A DNA stretch of 64,000 nt. It comes from Rikenellaceae bacterium. GTDB lineage: Bacteria; Bacteroidota; Bacteroidia; Bacteroidales; UBA932. Position numbers and translations under genes: made by a program. Shown here in pieces: positions 53,944 through 63,085 of the stretch (its first letter is position 1; the number at the start of each line of letters is the position of its first letter). The notes under the pieces are model-generated. The model did not search any database, was not told the origin of the DNA, and worked only from the letters and a program-made list of their open reading frames with translations. Where the stretch lies: positions 155,186-219,185 of the forward strand of contig DPKJ01000012.1 in assembly GCA_003542575.1 (NCBI GenBank), written 5' to 3'.

Positions 53944-54864
53944 ATGAAAGTACTAGTTGCAACAGAAAAACCTTTTGCAAAAGCTGCTGTCCAGGGCATA
54001 CGCTCGATTATTGAGAACGCTGGGCATACTCTGCTTTTGCTTGAGAAATATACGACTTCAGAAGAGTTGTACGAAGCCGTAAAAGATGCCGATGCAATGA
54101 TTGTAAGATCTGATAAAGTTTCAAAAGAGGTTGTAGATGCATCCGAAAAACTTAAAATTGTTGTACGAGCCGGAGCAGGTTATGATAATTTAGACCTTAC
54201 AGCATGCACCGAGAAGGGAGTGGTTGCCATGAATACTCCCGGACAGAATTCCAATGCTGTTGCGGAGTTGGCTATTGGCATGATGATATATGTTTCAAGA
54301 AACTGTTTTACTCCCGGCACTGGTAGTGAACTGAAAGACAAAACTATCGGGATACATGCCTATGGTAATGTTGGCAGGCTGGTTGCCAAACTAGCCAAAG
54401 GATTTGATATGAATGTAATTGCCTTTGATCCTTTTGTAGATATTGAAAAGGTAAAAAAAGACGGTGTAACACCCGTTGGTTCAATTGAAGAGTTGTATGA
54501 AAAATCTGACTTTTTATCATTGCATATTCCGGCCAACGCTCAAACAAAAGGTTCTGTAGGATATGACCTTATAAACCGTCTGCCAAAAGGAGGCTGCCTG
54601 GTAAACACTGCCAGAAAAGAGGTAATTAACGAAGCGGAATTGCTTAAAGCTCTTGAGGAGAGATGTGATATTAAGTATGTTACAGATATAGCAGCCGACA
54701 ATCAGCAAATTCTTAACGAAAAATTTGGCAATAGAGTGTTTGCTTCACCGAAGAAAATGGGAGCCGAAACTGCAGAGGCAAATATCAACGCCGGTCTTGC
54801 TGCAGCAAATCAGATTATCAAGTTCTTTGAAACAGGAGACAAAACATTTCAGGTAAATAAATAA
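53944..54864 (+). CDS. serA: D-3-phosphoglycerate dehydrogenase SerA (short form)
   Basis: First step of serine synthesis, NAD-dependent. The catalytic domain start VLVATEKPFAKAAV, the segment VVRAGAGYDNLDLTAC, the nucleotide-binding GIHAYGNVGRLVAKLAKGFDM, VNTARKEVINE and the ending AETAEAN match the family. At 306 residues it lacks the C-terminal ACT regulatory domain, so serine feedback by the E. coli mechanism is not expected. Follows serC by 25 bases. Confidence 0.94.
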   Translation: MKVLVATEKPFAKAAVQGIRSIIENAGHTLLLLEKYTTSEELYEAVKDADAMIVRSDKVSKEVVDASEKLKIVVRAGAGYDNLDLTACTEKGVVAMNTPGQNSNAVAELAIGMMIYVSRNCFTPGTGSELKDKTIGIHAYGNVGRLVAKLAKGFDMNVIAFDPFVDIEKVKKDGVTPVGSIEELYEKSDFLSLHIPANAQTKGSVGYDLINRLPKGGCLVNTARKEVINEAELLKALEERCDIKYVTDIAADNQQILNEKFGNRVFASPKKMGAETAEANINAGLAAANQIIKFFETGDKTFQVNK

Positions 54865-54891
54865 TTCACAAAATTAAGATAGAGAATAACA

Positions 54892-56133
54892 ATGGTTAAA
54901 GTAAAACCCTTTGCCGCAATAAGGCCTCCAAAAGAGATTGTAAGTGATGTTGCATCACGCCCTTACGATGTTCTTAACTCAGTTGAGGCAAAAGCTGAGG
55001 CAACCGAAAAATCGCTTCTTCACATTATTAAGCCCGAAATTGATTTTGATCCGATTATTGACGAGCATACAACTGAGGCATATAACAAAGCTGTAGAAAA
55101 CTTTAAGCTCTGGCAACAAAGAGGCTGGCTTATCCAGGACAAAAAGGAGTGCTATTATATTTACGCACAAACTATGGAAGGCAGAACTCAGTACGGTCTT
55201 GTTCTAGGAGCTAATGTTCAGGATTACCTTACCGGTAAAATTAAAAAGCACGAACTTACAAGAAAGGATAAAGAGGAGGACAGAATGATTCATGTCCGTA
55301 TTCAGAATGCCAATGTAGAACCTGTGTTTTTTGCCTACCCTGACAATAACGAGATTAACGAAATAGTTTTAAACATAGTTAAGTCAAAATCCCCTGAATA
55401 CGATTTTGTTGCAGAGGATGGTTTTGGACACCATTTCTGGATTATTGATGAAGATTCTGTTATTAAGAGAATTACTCAGATTTTTGCTACAGTTCCCGCC
55501 TTTTATGTTGCTGACGGACACCACAGAACTGCAGCAGCTGCTTTGGTTGGTGAAGAAAAGCGCAAAGCCAATCCTAATCATACAGGAGAAGAGGAGTATA
55601 ACTATTTTCTTGCGGTAGTATTCCCTGAAAGTCACCTGAAGATAATTGATTACAACAGAGTTGTAAAGGATCTGAATGGAATGACACCGGATGAATTTGT
55701 TGGCAAACTGGGAAAATACTTTGTTGTAGAGAACATGGGTAGAGAGATCTACAGACCTAAATCTCTGCACAACTTCTCAATGTATTTGAATAATCACTGG
55801 TATTCACTAACTGCAAAAGAGGGCACCTACAACGATAACGATCCAATCGGAGTTTTGGATGTAACTGTTCTCTCTTCTCTGGTTCTGGACAATCTTTTAG
55901 ACATTAAAGACTTAAGAACTTCTAAGAGAGTTGATTTTATCGGCGGTATAAGAGGACTGGGAGAACTTAAGAAAAGGGTTGATTCAGGTGAAATGGCTGC
56001 AGCATTTGCACTCTACCCTGTTTCAATGAAGCAACTGATTGACATAGCTGACACCGGCAACATAATGCCTCCCAAAACAACATGGTTCGAACCAAAACTA
56101 AGGAGTGGAGTCGCAATTCACAAACTTGACTAA
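54892..56133 (+). CDS. DUF1015 family protein
   Basis: A 413-residue protein of the DUF1015 family. Recognisable family blocks are VKPFAAIRPPKEIVSDVASRPYDVLN, the segment ADGHHRTAAAALVGEE and FLAVVFPESHLKIIDYNRVV. Its function is not established; the repeated linkage with serC and serA suggests a role near serine or one-carbon metabolism, which is inference. Followed by a terminator. Confidence 0.9.
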   Translation: MVKVKPFAAIRPPKEIVSDVASRPYDVLNSVEAKAEATEKSLLHIIKPEIDFDPIIDEHTTEAYNKAVENFKLWQQRGWLIQDKKECYYIYAQTMEGRTQYGLVLGANVQDYLTGKIKKHELTRKDKEEDRMIHVRIQNANVEPVFFAYPDNNEINEIVLNIVKSKSPEYDFVAEDGFGHHFWIIDEDSVIKRITQIFATVPAFYVADGHHRTAAAALVGEEKRKANPNHTGEEEYNYFLAVVFPESHLKIIDYNRVVKDLNGMTPDEFVGKLGKYFVVENMGREIYRPKSLHNFSMYLNNHWYSLTAKEGTYNDNDPIGVLDVTVLSSLVLDNLLDIKDLRTSKRVDFIGGIRGLGELKKRVDSGEMAAAFALYPVSMKQLIDIADTGNIMPPKTTWFEPKLRSGVAIHKLD

Positions 56134-56156
56134 ATAATTAACTGTCTTAATAATCT

Positions 56157-56192
56157 TTAAAAAAAGGTGTCATTTTTGACACCTTTTTTTTA
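56157..56192 (+). terminator. Rho-independent terminator after the DUF1015 gene
   Basis: GGTGTCA (56166-56172), loop TTTT, TGACACC (56177-56183), preceded by an A-run and followed by nine T residues. It ends the serC-serA-DUF1015 transcript. Confidence 0.88.
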
Positions 56193-56224
56193 CCTTCGGG
56201 TAATTATTTTTACTCTGTAACAAA

Positions 56225-57355
56225 ATGGAAAACAGGCAACAATCAGAACATGATTCATCTCCTGAACGGATAATTTGGAATCACAAGTACTCAGTAGGTA
56301 AAGAGTTCATTGATGATGATCATAAATCACTTTTTAAAATATACAACCAAATGATTGATTATCTTGAAAATGGCCCCAATAAAGAGGGGTTTGCTGAGTT
56401 ACTTTCAAGAATGACCGATTACAGTCTTCACCACTTTTCTAAAGAGGAGGAGTATATGCAAAGTATTAAATATCCAAATTTTGAAGCACACAGAGTGCAG
56501 CACAAAAACTATATAAAAAAAACAGCCTTTTACAACAGTAGTTTTATGTCTGCCATTCCACCTGATTTGAAGGAAGTAGTTCTTTTTTTGCAAGATTGGT
56601 GGAAAGAGCATATCCTTTATAATGATATGAATTATGAGAGATATCGCAGAGACATCATTTTGTCTGAGATAAGGGAAAGAATCAAATCTGTATCTAGTGA
56701 TCAAGGGAGAATTAGTGGAGAGCGGTTTTTCAAAGAGAGCGTCAAAATATATGGTGCAAAGAGTGCAGATATATCTGTAATTTCCCGGGAGACTTACAAG
56801 AGTCTTGAAGATAAGGATAAAGCCGCTGTTTTTGCATTATGTGAAGATCTTCTCAAGAACCAATATTTAGAAGAGAGCTTTATAGCTTGTGACTGGGCCT
56901 ACCGTTCAAAAAAATATTTCGAAAAAAATGATTTTGAGCTTTTCGAGTATTGGATTAACAGCTATATAAACAACTGGGCAACTTGTGATACATTTTGCAA
57001 CCATACAATGGGAGATTTTATTGATATGTGGCCTGAGTATCTGATCAACCTTAAGAGCTGGACATCCAGTCCCAACAGGTGGGAAAGAAGAGCTGCTGCT
57101 GTTTCGCTTATAGTGCCTGCTCGTGAGGGCAGATATAAAAAAGAGATATTTGAGATAGCTCAGCTATTGCTGAATGATAAAGACGATATGGTTCAAAAAG
57201 GTTATGGATGGATGCTTAAAGCATGTTCAAAACCATTTCCGGAAGAGGTTTTTCGCTTTGTGATGGAGAGAAAAAATATAATGCCCCGCACATCTCTTAG
57301 ATATGCAATTGAAAAGTTGCCTGAAGAGATGAAAAAAGAGGCTATGAAAAAATAG
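56225..57355 (+). CDS. Fusion of bacteriohemerythrin and AlkD-like DNA alkylation repair domains
   Basis: A 376-residue two-domain protein. Residues ~14-140 form a bacteriohemerythrin domain with all seven di-iron ligands in register: H33 (DDDHK), H70 and E74 (HFSKEE), H89, H93, H129 and D134. Residues ~165-370 are HEAT-repeat-like and resemble AlkD: W251 and D255 in NNWATCDTF have the spacing of the AlkD Trp/Asp pair, and NRWERRAAAVS matches the conserved Arg region. Possible O2-, NO- or iron-sensing coupled to repair of alkylated DNA; this is inference. Nine bases before the cyclase gene. Confidence 0.88.
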   Translation: MENRQQSEHDSSPERIIWNHKYSVGKEFIDDDHKSLFKIYNQMIDYLENGPNKEGFAELLSRMTDYSLHHFSKEEEYMQSIKYPNFEAHRVQHKNYIKKTAFYNSSFMSAIPPDLKEVVLFLQDWWKEHILYNDMNYERYRRDIILSEIRERIKSVSSDQGRISGERFFKESVKIYGAKSADISVISRETYKSLEDKDKAAVFALCEDLLKNQYLEESFIACDWAYRSKKYFEKNDFELFEYWINSYINNWATCDTFCNHTMGDFIDMWPEYLINLKSWTSSPNRWERRAAAVSLIVPAREGRYKKEIFEIAQLLLNDKDDMVQKGYGWMLKACSKPFPEEVFRFVMERKNIMPRTSLRYAIEKLPEEMKKEAMKK

Positions 57356-57364
57356 GAAAAGAAT

Positions 57365-58006
57365 ATGTTAATTGACCTGACTCATAAAATATCGGGAGAG
57401 ATGCCGTACTATCCCGGGACACCAAAACCTTCTGCCAAAAAATTCTGTACAATAGAACAAGAGGGCTACACTGAACTGGAGCTGAGAATAACCACTCATA
57501 CCGGAACACACATCGATGCTCCTGCTCACATCATTCCCTACGGAGAGACTCTTGATCAGAAAAATATTGATGATTTCACAGGCGTTGCAGTTGTTTTTGA
57601 TTGCTCAGACTCTAAAAATCTGAATGGCAGACATATCTCTCATAAAACCCTAAAAGAATTTCTGGATCAACACAAGGGAATTGATTTTTTGGTTTTAAAG
57701 ACCGGCTGGCAATACAAATGGGGCAACCCAGAATATTTTGAGGGGTTTCCTGTATTAACCGAAGAGGATGCTGATCTGGTTATTGCGAGAAATATCAGGT
57801 GTGTCTGTCTGGATGCAATTTCAGCCGATAAGGTTGAAGATGCTCATTTACCGGTGCATAAAAAGCTATTGGGAAACGGGGTTATGATTGCCGAGAACCT
57901 TACAAATCTTGATAAGTTACCAAATGGAAAATTCGAGCTGTTTCTTATTCCATTACTTATAAATAAGGCCGATGGTTCTCCCCTGAGAGCTTTCGCACAA
58001 GTTTAG
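57365..58006 (+). CDS. Cyclase/kynurenine formamidase-like metal-dependent hydrolase
   Basis: A 213-residue protein of the cyclase family (PF04199), which includes kynurenine formamidase. The metal-binding motif HTGTHIDAPAHI (about 44-55) and LVLKTGW are family hallmarks; LTHKISGEMPYYPGTP opens it. The reaction cannot be determined: formamidase, isatin hydrolase or another amide hydrolase are all possible. It is co-oriented with the hemerythrin fusion gene and probably co-transcribed; no tryptophan-degradation genes are nearby. Confidence 0.88.
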   Translation: MLIDLTHKISGEMPYYPGTPKPSAKKFCTIEQEGYTELELRITTHTGTHIDAPAHIIPYGETLDQKNIDDFTGVAVVFDCSDSKNLNGRHISHKTLKEFLDQHKGIDFLVLKTGWQYKWGNPEYFEGFPVLTEEDADLVIARNIRCVCLDAISADKVEDAHLPVHKKLLGNGVMIAENLTNLDKLPNGKFELFLIPLLINKADGSPLRAFAQV

Positions 58007-58008
58007 TT

Positions 58009-58656
58009 TTACCTGTTTTTAAAAGAATTGACTCTTGTATGTGGAGGCCTTTGAGTAAGAAAGGTGTTGTTAATAAAGATTAGCACCATAATCATTGAAC
58101 TGAATCCAATGGCCACCAGTATAAGGTAAATCGCCACATTTGCACCATATTGAGAGGTATCAAAAAAAGGATAGAGATAATCTCTCCTAACCAATGCCTG
58201 AAACAACCCCCACACCATAAACAAGAGAGGGTATGCTAGCCATTTGAAAATTTCATTGTATGAATATCTTCTCTTTTCTCCAATAATCCAAAATGCAAAC
58301 ATTAGAGGGGGGGTAATGTAATGTAGCACTATTGAGGAGAATCTCTTTAGTCCTTCTGAATCATAAATCGGTTCAAGTATAATCAGATATACTATCCCGG
58401 TAAGCATTATATAAGCTGTTAAGGGGCCAAGTGTATAATTAAACCACTCTTTTTGAGATATCCTCATAGAAAAGAGTGATATTGCAGAGAAAATTAAAAC
58501 AAGAGCATTAGACTGCAAAGTAAAATACTTAAATGTTCTAAGTCCGTAAAACAGTGTTCCTCCTTCTGAATTATTGTAAACATCGGTTGAAATTCCCAAA
58601 ATTGCAGTAACCAGAATTGCCCATAACAGTAATTGCTTTACCCGATCTTTTTTCAT
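58009..58656 (-). CDS. Pr6Pr family membrane protein
   Basis: A six-helix integral membrane protein of 215 residues. FKYFTLQSNALVLIFSA and the His in VLHYITPPLMFAFW match the Pr6Pr family, related to the FAR-17a/AIG1 group. Some eukaryotic relatives hydrolyse lipid esters, but nothing fixes the activity here. Last gene of the probable minus-strand operon, 11 bases after lrgB. Confidence 0.8.
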   Translation of the reverse strand: MKKDRVKQLLLWAILVTAILGISTDVYNNSEGGTLFYGLRTFKYFTLQSNALVLIFSAISLFSMRISQKEWFNYTLGPLTAYIMLTGIVYLIILEPIYDSEGLKRFSSIVLHYITPPLMFAFWIIGEKRRYSYNEIFKWLAYPLLFMVWGLFQALVRRDYLYPFFDTSQYGANVAIYLILVAIGFSSMIMVLIFINNTFLTQRPPHTRVNSFKNR

Positions 58657-58667
58657 AAATATTAATT

Positions 58668-59384
58668 CTACTCTCCGGTTTTAAAGATAATAATTTTTAT
58701 CAGCGGTATTGCCACTGGTATAATAAATGAGGTAAAGAGACCCATTAGCGCAATGGCAAGACCTCCTGCAGCTCCCTGTAAAATACCCGATTCAAGTGCT
58801 TTGGCTGTGCCTATTCCATGTGATGCCGCTCCAAGTGAGAGCCCATAGCTGAGGGGAGTTTTAACTCCCGCCTTTTTTAAAATCCACGGGCCGGTTATTG
58901 CCCCGAATATTCCACTTAAAATAACAATAACGGCAGTAAAGTATACAACGCCACCGTACTGTTCACTTATGACAATTGCTATGGGCGTTGTAACAGATTT
59001 TGGTAAAATGGTTGTTATTAACTCCATATCGGCACCCATAGGAATTGCAACTGCTGCCACACAAATTACTGCTGTTAAGCTACCTGCAAAAGTTGCCAGG
59101 ATAATGGCCAATCCCCTTTTTTTTATAAACTCATAATTTTTATGCAGCAGAAACCCAAATGCAACGACTGACAGATTTAACAAGTATTTAATAACTCTTG
59201 TGTTCTCTTCATATATCTTAAGGTCAATGTTTGTCAGGAAGAAGAAGAGAATAACAAGCAGTGTTGCTACAACAACTGAGTGTAGCCAAACAAAGCCTGT
59301 TTTCTTGTATATGAATCTGCCTGCCAAATAGGCTGACAAAGTCAATATAATAAAAAGTAATTCAAGTATTATTGCGTTTTTCAT
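58668..59384 (-). CDS. lrgB: LrgB family membrane protein
   Basis: LrgB/CidB family protein of the holin-like murein hydrolase regulation system. The 238 residues hold about seven hydrophobic segments, with the signature ILPKSVTTPIAIVISEQYGG and SLGAASHGIGTAKALESG. ATG 59384 is the start; a TTG at 59396 is the only alternative. It overlaps the end of lrgA by 23 bases. Confidence 0.93.
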   Translation of the reverse strand: MKNAIILELLFIILTLSAYLAGRFIYKKTGFVWLHSVVVATLLVILFFFLTNIDLKIYEENTRVIKYLLNLSVVAFGFLLHKNYEFIKKRGLAIILATFAGSLTAVICVAAVAIPMGADMELITTILPKSVTTPIAIVISEQYGGVVYFTAVIVILSGIFGAITGPWILKKAGVKTPLSYGLSLGAASHGIGTAKALESGILQGAAGGLAIALMGLFTSFIIPVAIPLIKIIIFKTGE

Positions 59385-59739
59385 CTCTCTTCTCAAATTT
59401 ATCTGTAATCAACCCTACTACCAGTAATACAAAAACAGAACTCACAACCGATGAGATTATGACCACCAAAGCATCTTGTTTTATAACGATGAAAGGAATA
59501 AGAGCAACCCCTGCTGTAGCAGGAATAAAGAAGAAAACCAGATTATCCAGAAGAAAATCGGAGGCTTTGTCAAGCCAATTTGCTTTGTAGACTTTTGTTT
59601 GCAGCAACACAAACAAAACAAGCATTCCCATAACTGCAGCAGAAACAAAACCTCTGACAAGCATACTTAAGAGCTCTCCGGCATAATAGCAAATGACTAT
59701 TAATGCAAGTCCTCTGATAAAACCTAATATTTTTGTCAT
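59362..59739 (-). CDS. lrgA: LrgA family holin-like membrane protein
   Basis: A 125-residue CidA/LrgA family protein with four hydrophobic segments and a charged C-terminus (KFEKRDEKRNN). LVRGFVSAAVMGMLVLFVLL and DNLVFFFIPATAGVALIP are typical. LrgAB may influence murein hydrolase activity, pyruvate or other small-molecule transport; the exact role here is open. Gene pair order lrgA-lrgB is normal. Confidence 0.9.
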   Translation of the reverse strand: MTKILGFIRGLALIVICYYAGELLSMLVRGFVSAAVMGMLVLFVLLQTKVYKANWLDKASDFLLDNLVFFFIPATAGVALIPFIVIKQDALVVIISSVVSSVFVLLVVGLITDKFEKRDEKRNNT

Positions 59740-59746
59740 TTTAGAA

Positions 59747-60202
59747 TTATTCCTTCATCCATTCAAAAGTTGCATAATGATCTCCATTCATACCAAGATT
59801 GGTATAGACTGCCTGTGCCCTGGTATTTCTCCTGTCAACATATAATCTAATCCCACCAATACTGTCTGAATTGGCAACAATCACCCGAACATGCTCGTAT
59901 AACATTTTATAAACTCCCATTTTTCGGCATTCTGGAAGAATATACACAGACTGAATCCACCAAACCCATCTATTCCTCCAGTCACTCCATTCTGTAGTTA
60001 TCATTAGCATTCCAACAGGTTTACCCTCCCCTTCAGCGATAAAATATCTTGCCTTGGATGGATCCTCCAGGACTGCCTTTACGCCTTTTGACAATGTATT
60101 TTGCTCAAGAATCAGCTCCTCTGTCTCTAAAGCCATCGCCATTTGAAAATCTACAATATGCGAATGGTCACTTAAAACTGCATCTCTTATTAATATTTCC
60201 AT
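59747..60202 (-). CDS. GNAT family N-acetyltransferase
   Basis: A 151-residue acetyl-CoA-dependent N-acetyltransferase. The N-terminus EILIRDAVLSDHSHIVDFQ, the central beta strand YFIAEGEGKPVGMLMITTEW and the acetyl-CoA loop PECRKMGVYKMLYEH (variant of the R/Q-x-x-G-x-G/A motif) are visible, then YVDRRNTRAQAVYTNLGM. Substrate unknown. It sits 7 bases upstream of lrgA and 8 bases downstream of the M28 peptidase gene. Confidence 0.88.
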   Translation of the reverse strand: MEILIRDAVLSDHSHIVDFQMAMALETEELILEQNTLSKGVKAVLEDPSKARYFIAEGEGKPVGMLMITTEWSDWRNRWVWWIQSVYILPECRKMGVYKMLYEHVRVIVANSDSIGGIRLYVDRRNTRAQAVYTNLGMNGDHYATFEWMKE

Positions 60203-60210
60203 ATTTGATA

Positions 60211-61806
60211 TTATTTCATTTGTTTAAGATAGGGTTTTGGATTAGAGGTTTTGGTAAGCCAGAGGGTTATATTTAAAGCCAGTTTGGTGTCTTCCTCTAC
60301 ACCTGACCAATCCCAATCAGGATTATAATTGTCTGCCGGTCTGTGATATACATTATTTATAAAATAATTCCATGTTTCCAGTGCCCACTCTTTGCCATGC
60401 TCTCTGCTATCATAGCAGCCATAGGCCCATATTGATGGTACCCCTGCCTTGAAAAACGGGAAGTGATCGCTTCTGAAGAAAAGACCTGTATGTGAGTTGG
60501 GGTCGGGTAACAGGTATCTGTCCTGCTTTGCTGCAAGAACTCCGTAAACAGAATCGAGAGATGAGTATCCAAAACCAATCATTGTAACATCTTTCATCTT
60601 CCCTCTTGGAACCATCATATCATTATTAAGACATGCAATGGTCTTACCCATAGGGATAACAGGAAATCTGGTGTAATATTCGCTCCCTGTAAGTCCCTGC
60701 TCTTCAGCTGTGGGAAAGAGTAGAATTATCGATCTCTCCGGCTTTGATCTGAGTGATGCAGCAACCCTTCCTATTTCAAATGCCCACGCCATTGTTGTTC
60801 CGTTATCAACGGCTCCGTGGTAAATTGAATCTCCGTTTTGCTTCTCCCCTATTCCAAAATGATCCCAGTGAGCAGTTATAACGACTGCCTCATCGGGATT
60901 AACTGAACCCTTTAATATTCCGGCCACATTTGTTGAGGTGTTTCTCTCAATTTTATTGGTAATTGTTGCAGAGAATGTAGCATCTATTTCAAATGGCTTA
61001 AATTCTGGCTTTACAGCCTGCTCTCTGAGTGAGTCAATATTATATCCTAATTCTCCAAATATCATTCTTGCACTTTCATCTGTAAGCCAACCTGTTACCT
61101 TGCATTTAGGTTCATTCTTTTCATCGTCAATAAATAGTCTTGAAGAGATAGAGCTGTTTCTTGGCACGTTAAATTCATAACCGGCACCTATGGGATCGTG
61201 AATTATGAGTATTGCTGATGCTCCCTGCCTTGCCGCCTCATCGTATTTGTATGTCCAACGACCATAATAGGTCATCTCCCTTCCTCGGAAAAATGAAGGA
61301 TCTTCAGAGTATAGTCCCGGATCATTTACAAAGACAACTACAGTCTTTCCTTCCATGTCAATACCCTTATAATCATCCCATTCATAGTCAGGAGCTTTTA
61401 TTCCAAACCCTGCAAAGACCAGTTTTGATTTTTTAAGTTCAATCAACTCTTGCGGAATTGGTGAACTAATTGCAATCTGATCGGGCGCATTTAATTGCAG
61501 GCTTTTACCCTTTATATTAAAGGTTACGGGATTACTTACTGTTGAAGTTGTCTCATACATTGGTACATTTTGAAAATAGCTGCCGTTAAATGGAGGTTCG
61601 AATCCAATTTTTTCAAGCTCTCCGGCAATAAAATCTATTGTTAGTTTTTCACCTTCTGTAAATGGCTGTCTGCCCATGAAAGCATCTGATGAGAGTGTCT
61701 CTGTTATTCTCTTCATATTGTTAACATCAACCATATTCTCTGGTACCTCATTCTCTGAACATGAGAAGAGAAAAATCAGAAGTATTGCTGTAATCAAATT
61801 TTTCAT
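60211..61806 (-). CDS. M28 family zinc metallopeptidase lipoprotein
   Basis: A probable outer-membrane or periplasmic aminopeptidase of 531 residues. Lipobox LFSC, lipidated at Cys16. Two-zinc ligands are found in ITAHWDHFGI (His), GAVDNGTTMAWAFE (Asp), FPTAEEQGLTGSEYY (Glu pair), CLNNDMM (Asp) and FRSDHFPFF (His). A PA-like insert lies at about 140-260 as in related Bacteroidetes peptidases. Likely digests peptides at the cell surface. Confidence 0.92.
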   Translation of the reverse strand: MKNLITAILLIFLFSCSENEVPENMVDVNNMKRITETLSSDAFMGRQPFTEGEKLTIDFIAGELEKIGFEPPFNGSYFQNVPMYETTSTVSNPVTFNIKGKSLQLNAPDQIAISSPIPQELIELKKSKLVFAGFGIKAPDYEWDDYKGIDMEGKTVVVFVNDPGLYSEDPSFFRGREMTYYGRWTYKYDEAARQGASAILIIHDPIGAGYEFNVPRNSSISSRLFIDDEKNEPKCKVTGWLTDESARMIFGELGYNIDSLREQAVKPEFKPFEIDATFSATITNKIERNTSTNVAGILKGSVNPDEAVVITAHWDHFGIGEKQNGDSIYHGAVDNGTTMAWAFEIGRVAASLRSKPERSIILLFPTAEEQGLTGSEYYTRFPVIPMGKTIACLNNDMMVPRGKMKDVTMIGFGYSSLDSVYGVLAAKQDRYLLPDPNSHTGLFFRSDHFPFFKAGVPSIWAYGCYDSREHGKEWALETWNYFINNVYHRPADNYNPDWDWSGVEEDTKLALNITLWLTKTSNPKPYLKQMK

Positions 61807-61848
61807 ATGACTCTGTATTAAAAAAAATGTCCCTTTTCAGGGACAAAT

Positions 61849-62868
61849 TTAGAATATTATAAGCAGTTCCAGTGTTATTTTATTGGAATCCATCTCTTCA
61901 TACCTGTTGAATTCACTAATTGGTGTTTTAACTATGTATGATTCATAGTCTAATCTGATTAATGAACCAAACGGCTTATCTGTCAGGCCGAATGACAATC
62001 CGAAAGTTAGCCTGTTTGCATCAAATTTATTATTTTTTAGATTCTCTCCAATGGCGTCCCATCTGACAACCGGGGTAATATCTTTAATCAGAAGATCTCC
62101 TTTTAGAGGGAATGAGTACCCTCCCTGTATGTAGAGAGAGAATCTGTCGACATCATTATATTTGTTATGGCGATTCATAACCTCAGCCTCAATTTTATAC
62201 CTCTCTTGTGCGTATCTTAGATCTGCTCCCCATATAACATAATCTTCAACTGCCGTTTTGGGATATCTGTATATCTTACCGGTTGCTCTGAGCCCTTCCA
62301 TATCGCCAAATGAAACCCTTGTTGTATATGAGGGCCTGTTTGTCCATACCGGATTATTAATAGTGTTCCCGTTAAATACTCCCATTTCTAACATTAAAGG
62401 AAATTTCATGTTTCTGAATTTGTAGTTTGCCATTATCCCAATATCACGGCTTCCGGCAAAATATTTACCAATAAATGCTCTGTTTGCAAAGAGCATTGTT
62501 GAGGGAGTTGTTATATATGAATTGAATACAGGTACACTGGTTTGTCCGAATGTAATTGAAAGGTCTTTTGTCAGCTCAATATTGGCTGACATGTCAAGAA
62601 CTTCAAAATGGCCTTCACTGCTTAGCTCTACCTGAACTCTGTATGTTATGGGACTGGTAATATGCCCAGAGAGGCCCATTCTGGAATTTCTTACCGAAAA
62701 CCTTGACATCTTAGTATCAAATGCATATTCATATTTAGTCTTAATGCTTGCATCAAAATTTGGCAGATATTCTCTGTTTTTTAATTGAGAATAACTTTGA
62801 ATTGAATATAGCAGAGTAAACAAAAAAACCGACACTATACGTATTATGCGTAATGATTTAACGGGCAT
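61849..62868 (-). CDS. OprO/OprP-type porin
   Basis: An outer-membrane beta-barrel, 339 residues: signal peptide (about 1-27, ending SIQSYS), then alternating strands with aromatic ends. Short landmarks such as RFSVRNSRMGLSG, FEVLDMSANIEL and SITFGQTSVPVFNSYI match the phosphate-selective porin O and P family. The barrel ends with an aliphatic-aromatic C-terminal strand (ELLIIF). The permeant solute is unknown; phosphate is only a family-level guess. Confidence 0.85.
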   Translation of the reverse strand: MPVKSLRIIRIVSVFLFTLLYSIQSYSQLKNREYLPNFDASIKTKYEYAFDTKMSRFSVRNSRMGLSGHITSPITYRVQVELSSEGHFEVLDMSANIELTKDLSITFGQTSVPVFNSYITTPSTMLFANRAFIGKYFAGSRDIGIMANYKFRNMKFPLMLEMGVFNGNTINNPVWTNRPSYTTRVSFGDMEGLRATGKIYRYPKTAVEDYVIWGADLRYAQERYKIEAEVMNRHNKYNDVDRFSLYIQGGYSFPLKGDLLIKDITPVVRWDAIGENLKNNKFDANRLTFGLSFGLTDKPFGSLIRLDYESYIVKTPISEFNRYEEMDSNKITLELLIIF

Positions 62869-62904
62869 AAGCTAAGACTATATAAAATGATTAAATTTAA
62901 ACGG

Positions 62905-62912
62905 CAAATCTA
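62905..62912 (-). promoter_or_regulatory. -7 promoter box upstream of the porin gene
   Basis: TAGATTTG on the - strand matches TAnnTTTG; transcription would start near 62899, about 30 bases before the porin ATG at 62868. No -33 TTG is found at the normal spacing. The rest of the 217-base intergenic region 62869-63085 is A/T rich and carries only this and the rhodanese promoter. Confidence 0.45.
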
Positions 62913-62993
62913 ACCATTTTTTCCTTTTTAAACCACTTGTAAAAATCACTTAATCACATCTTAGAGCAATAGTTTATTAAATATTAAAGAAAG

Positions 62994-63025
62994 TTTGCTT
63001 AACAAATAAGCATGTCGTAAGTTTG
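62994..63025 (+). promoter_or_regulatory. Promoter of the rhodanese gene
   Basis: TTTG (62994-62997), a 20-base spacer and TAAGTTTG (63018-63025) match both Bacteroidetes promoter elements closely. The expected start near 63031 leaves a 5' leader of about 55 bases before the ATG at 63086. Confidence 0.65.
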
Positions 63026-63085
63026 CGTCATTAGAATATTTGTGTAATAAAAGGATAATAGCATTACAAGAATTAAAATTATAAT

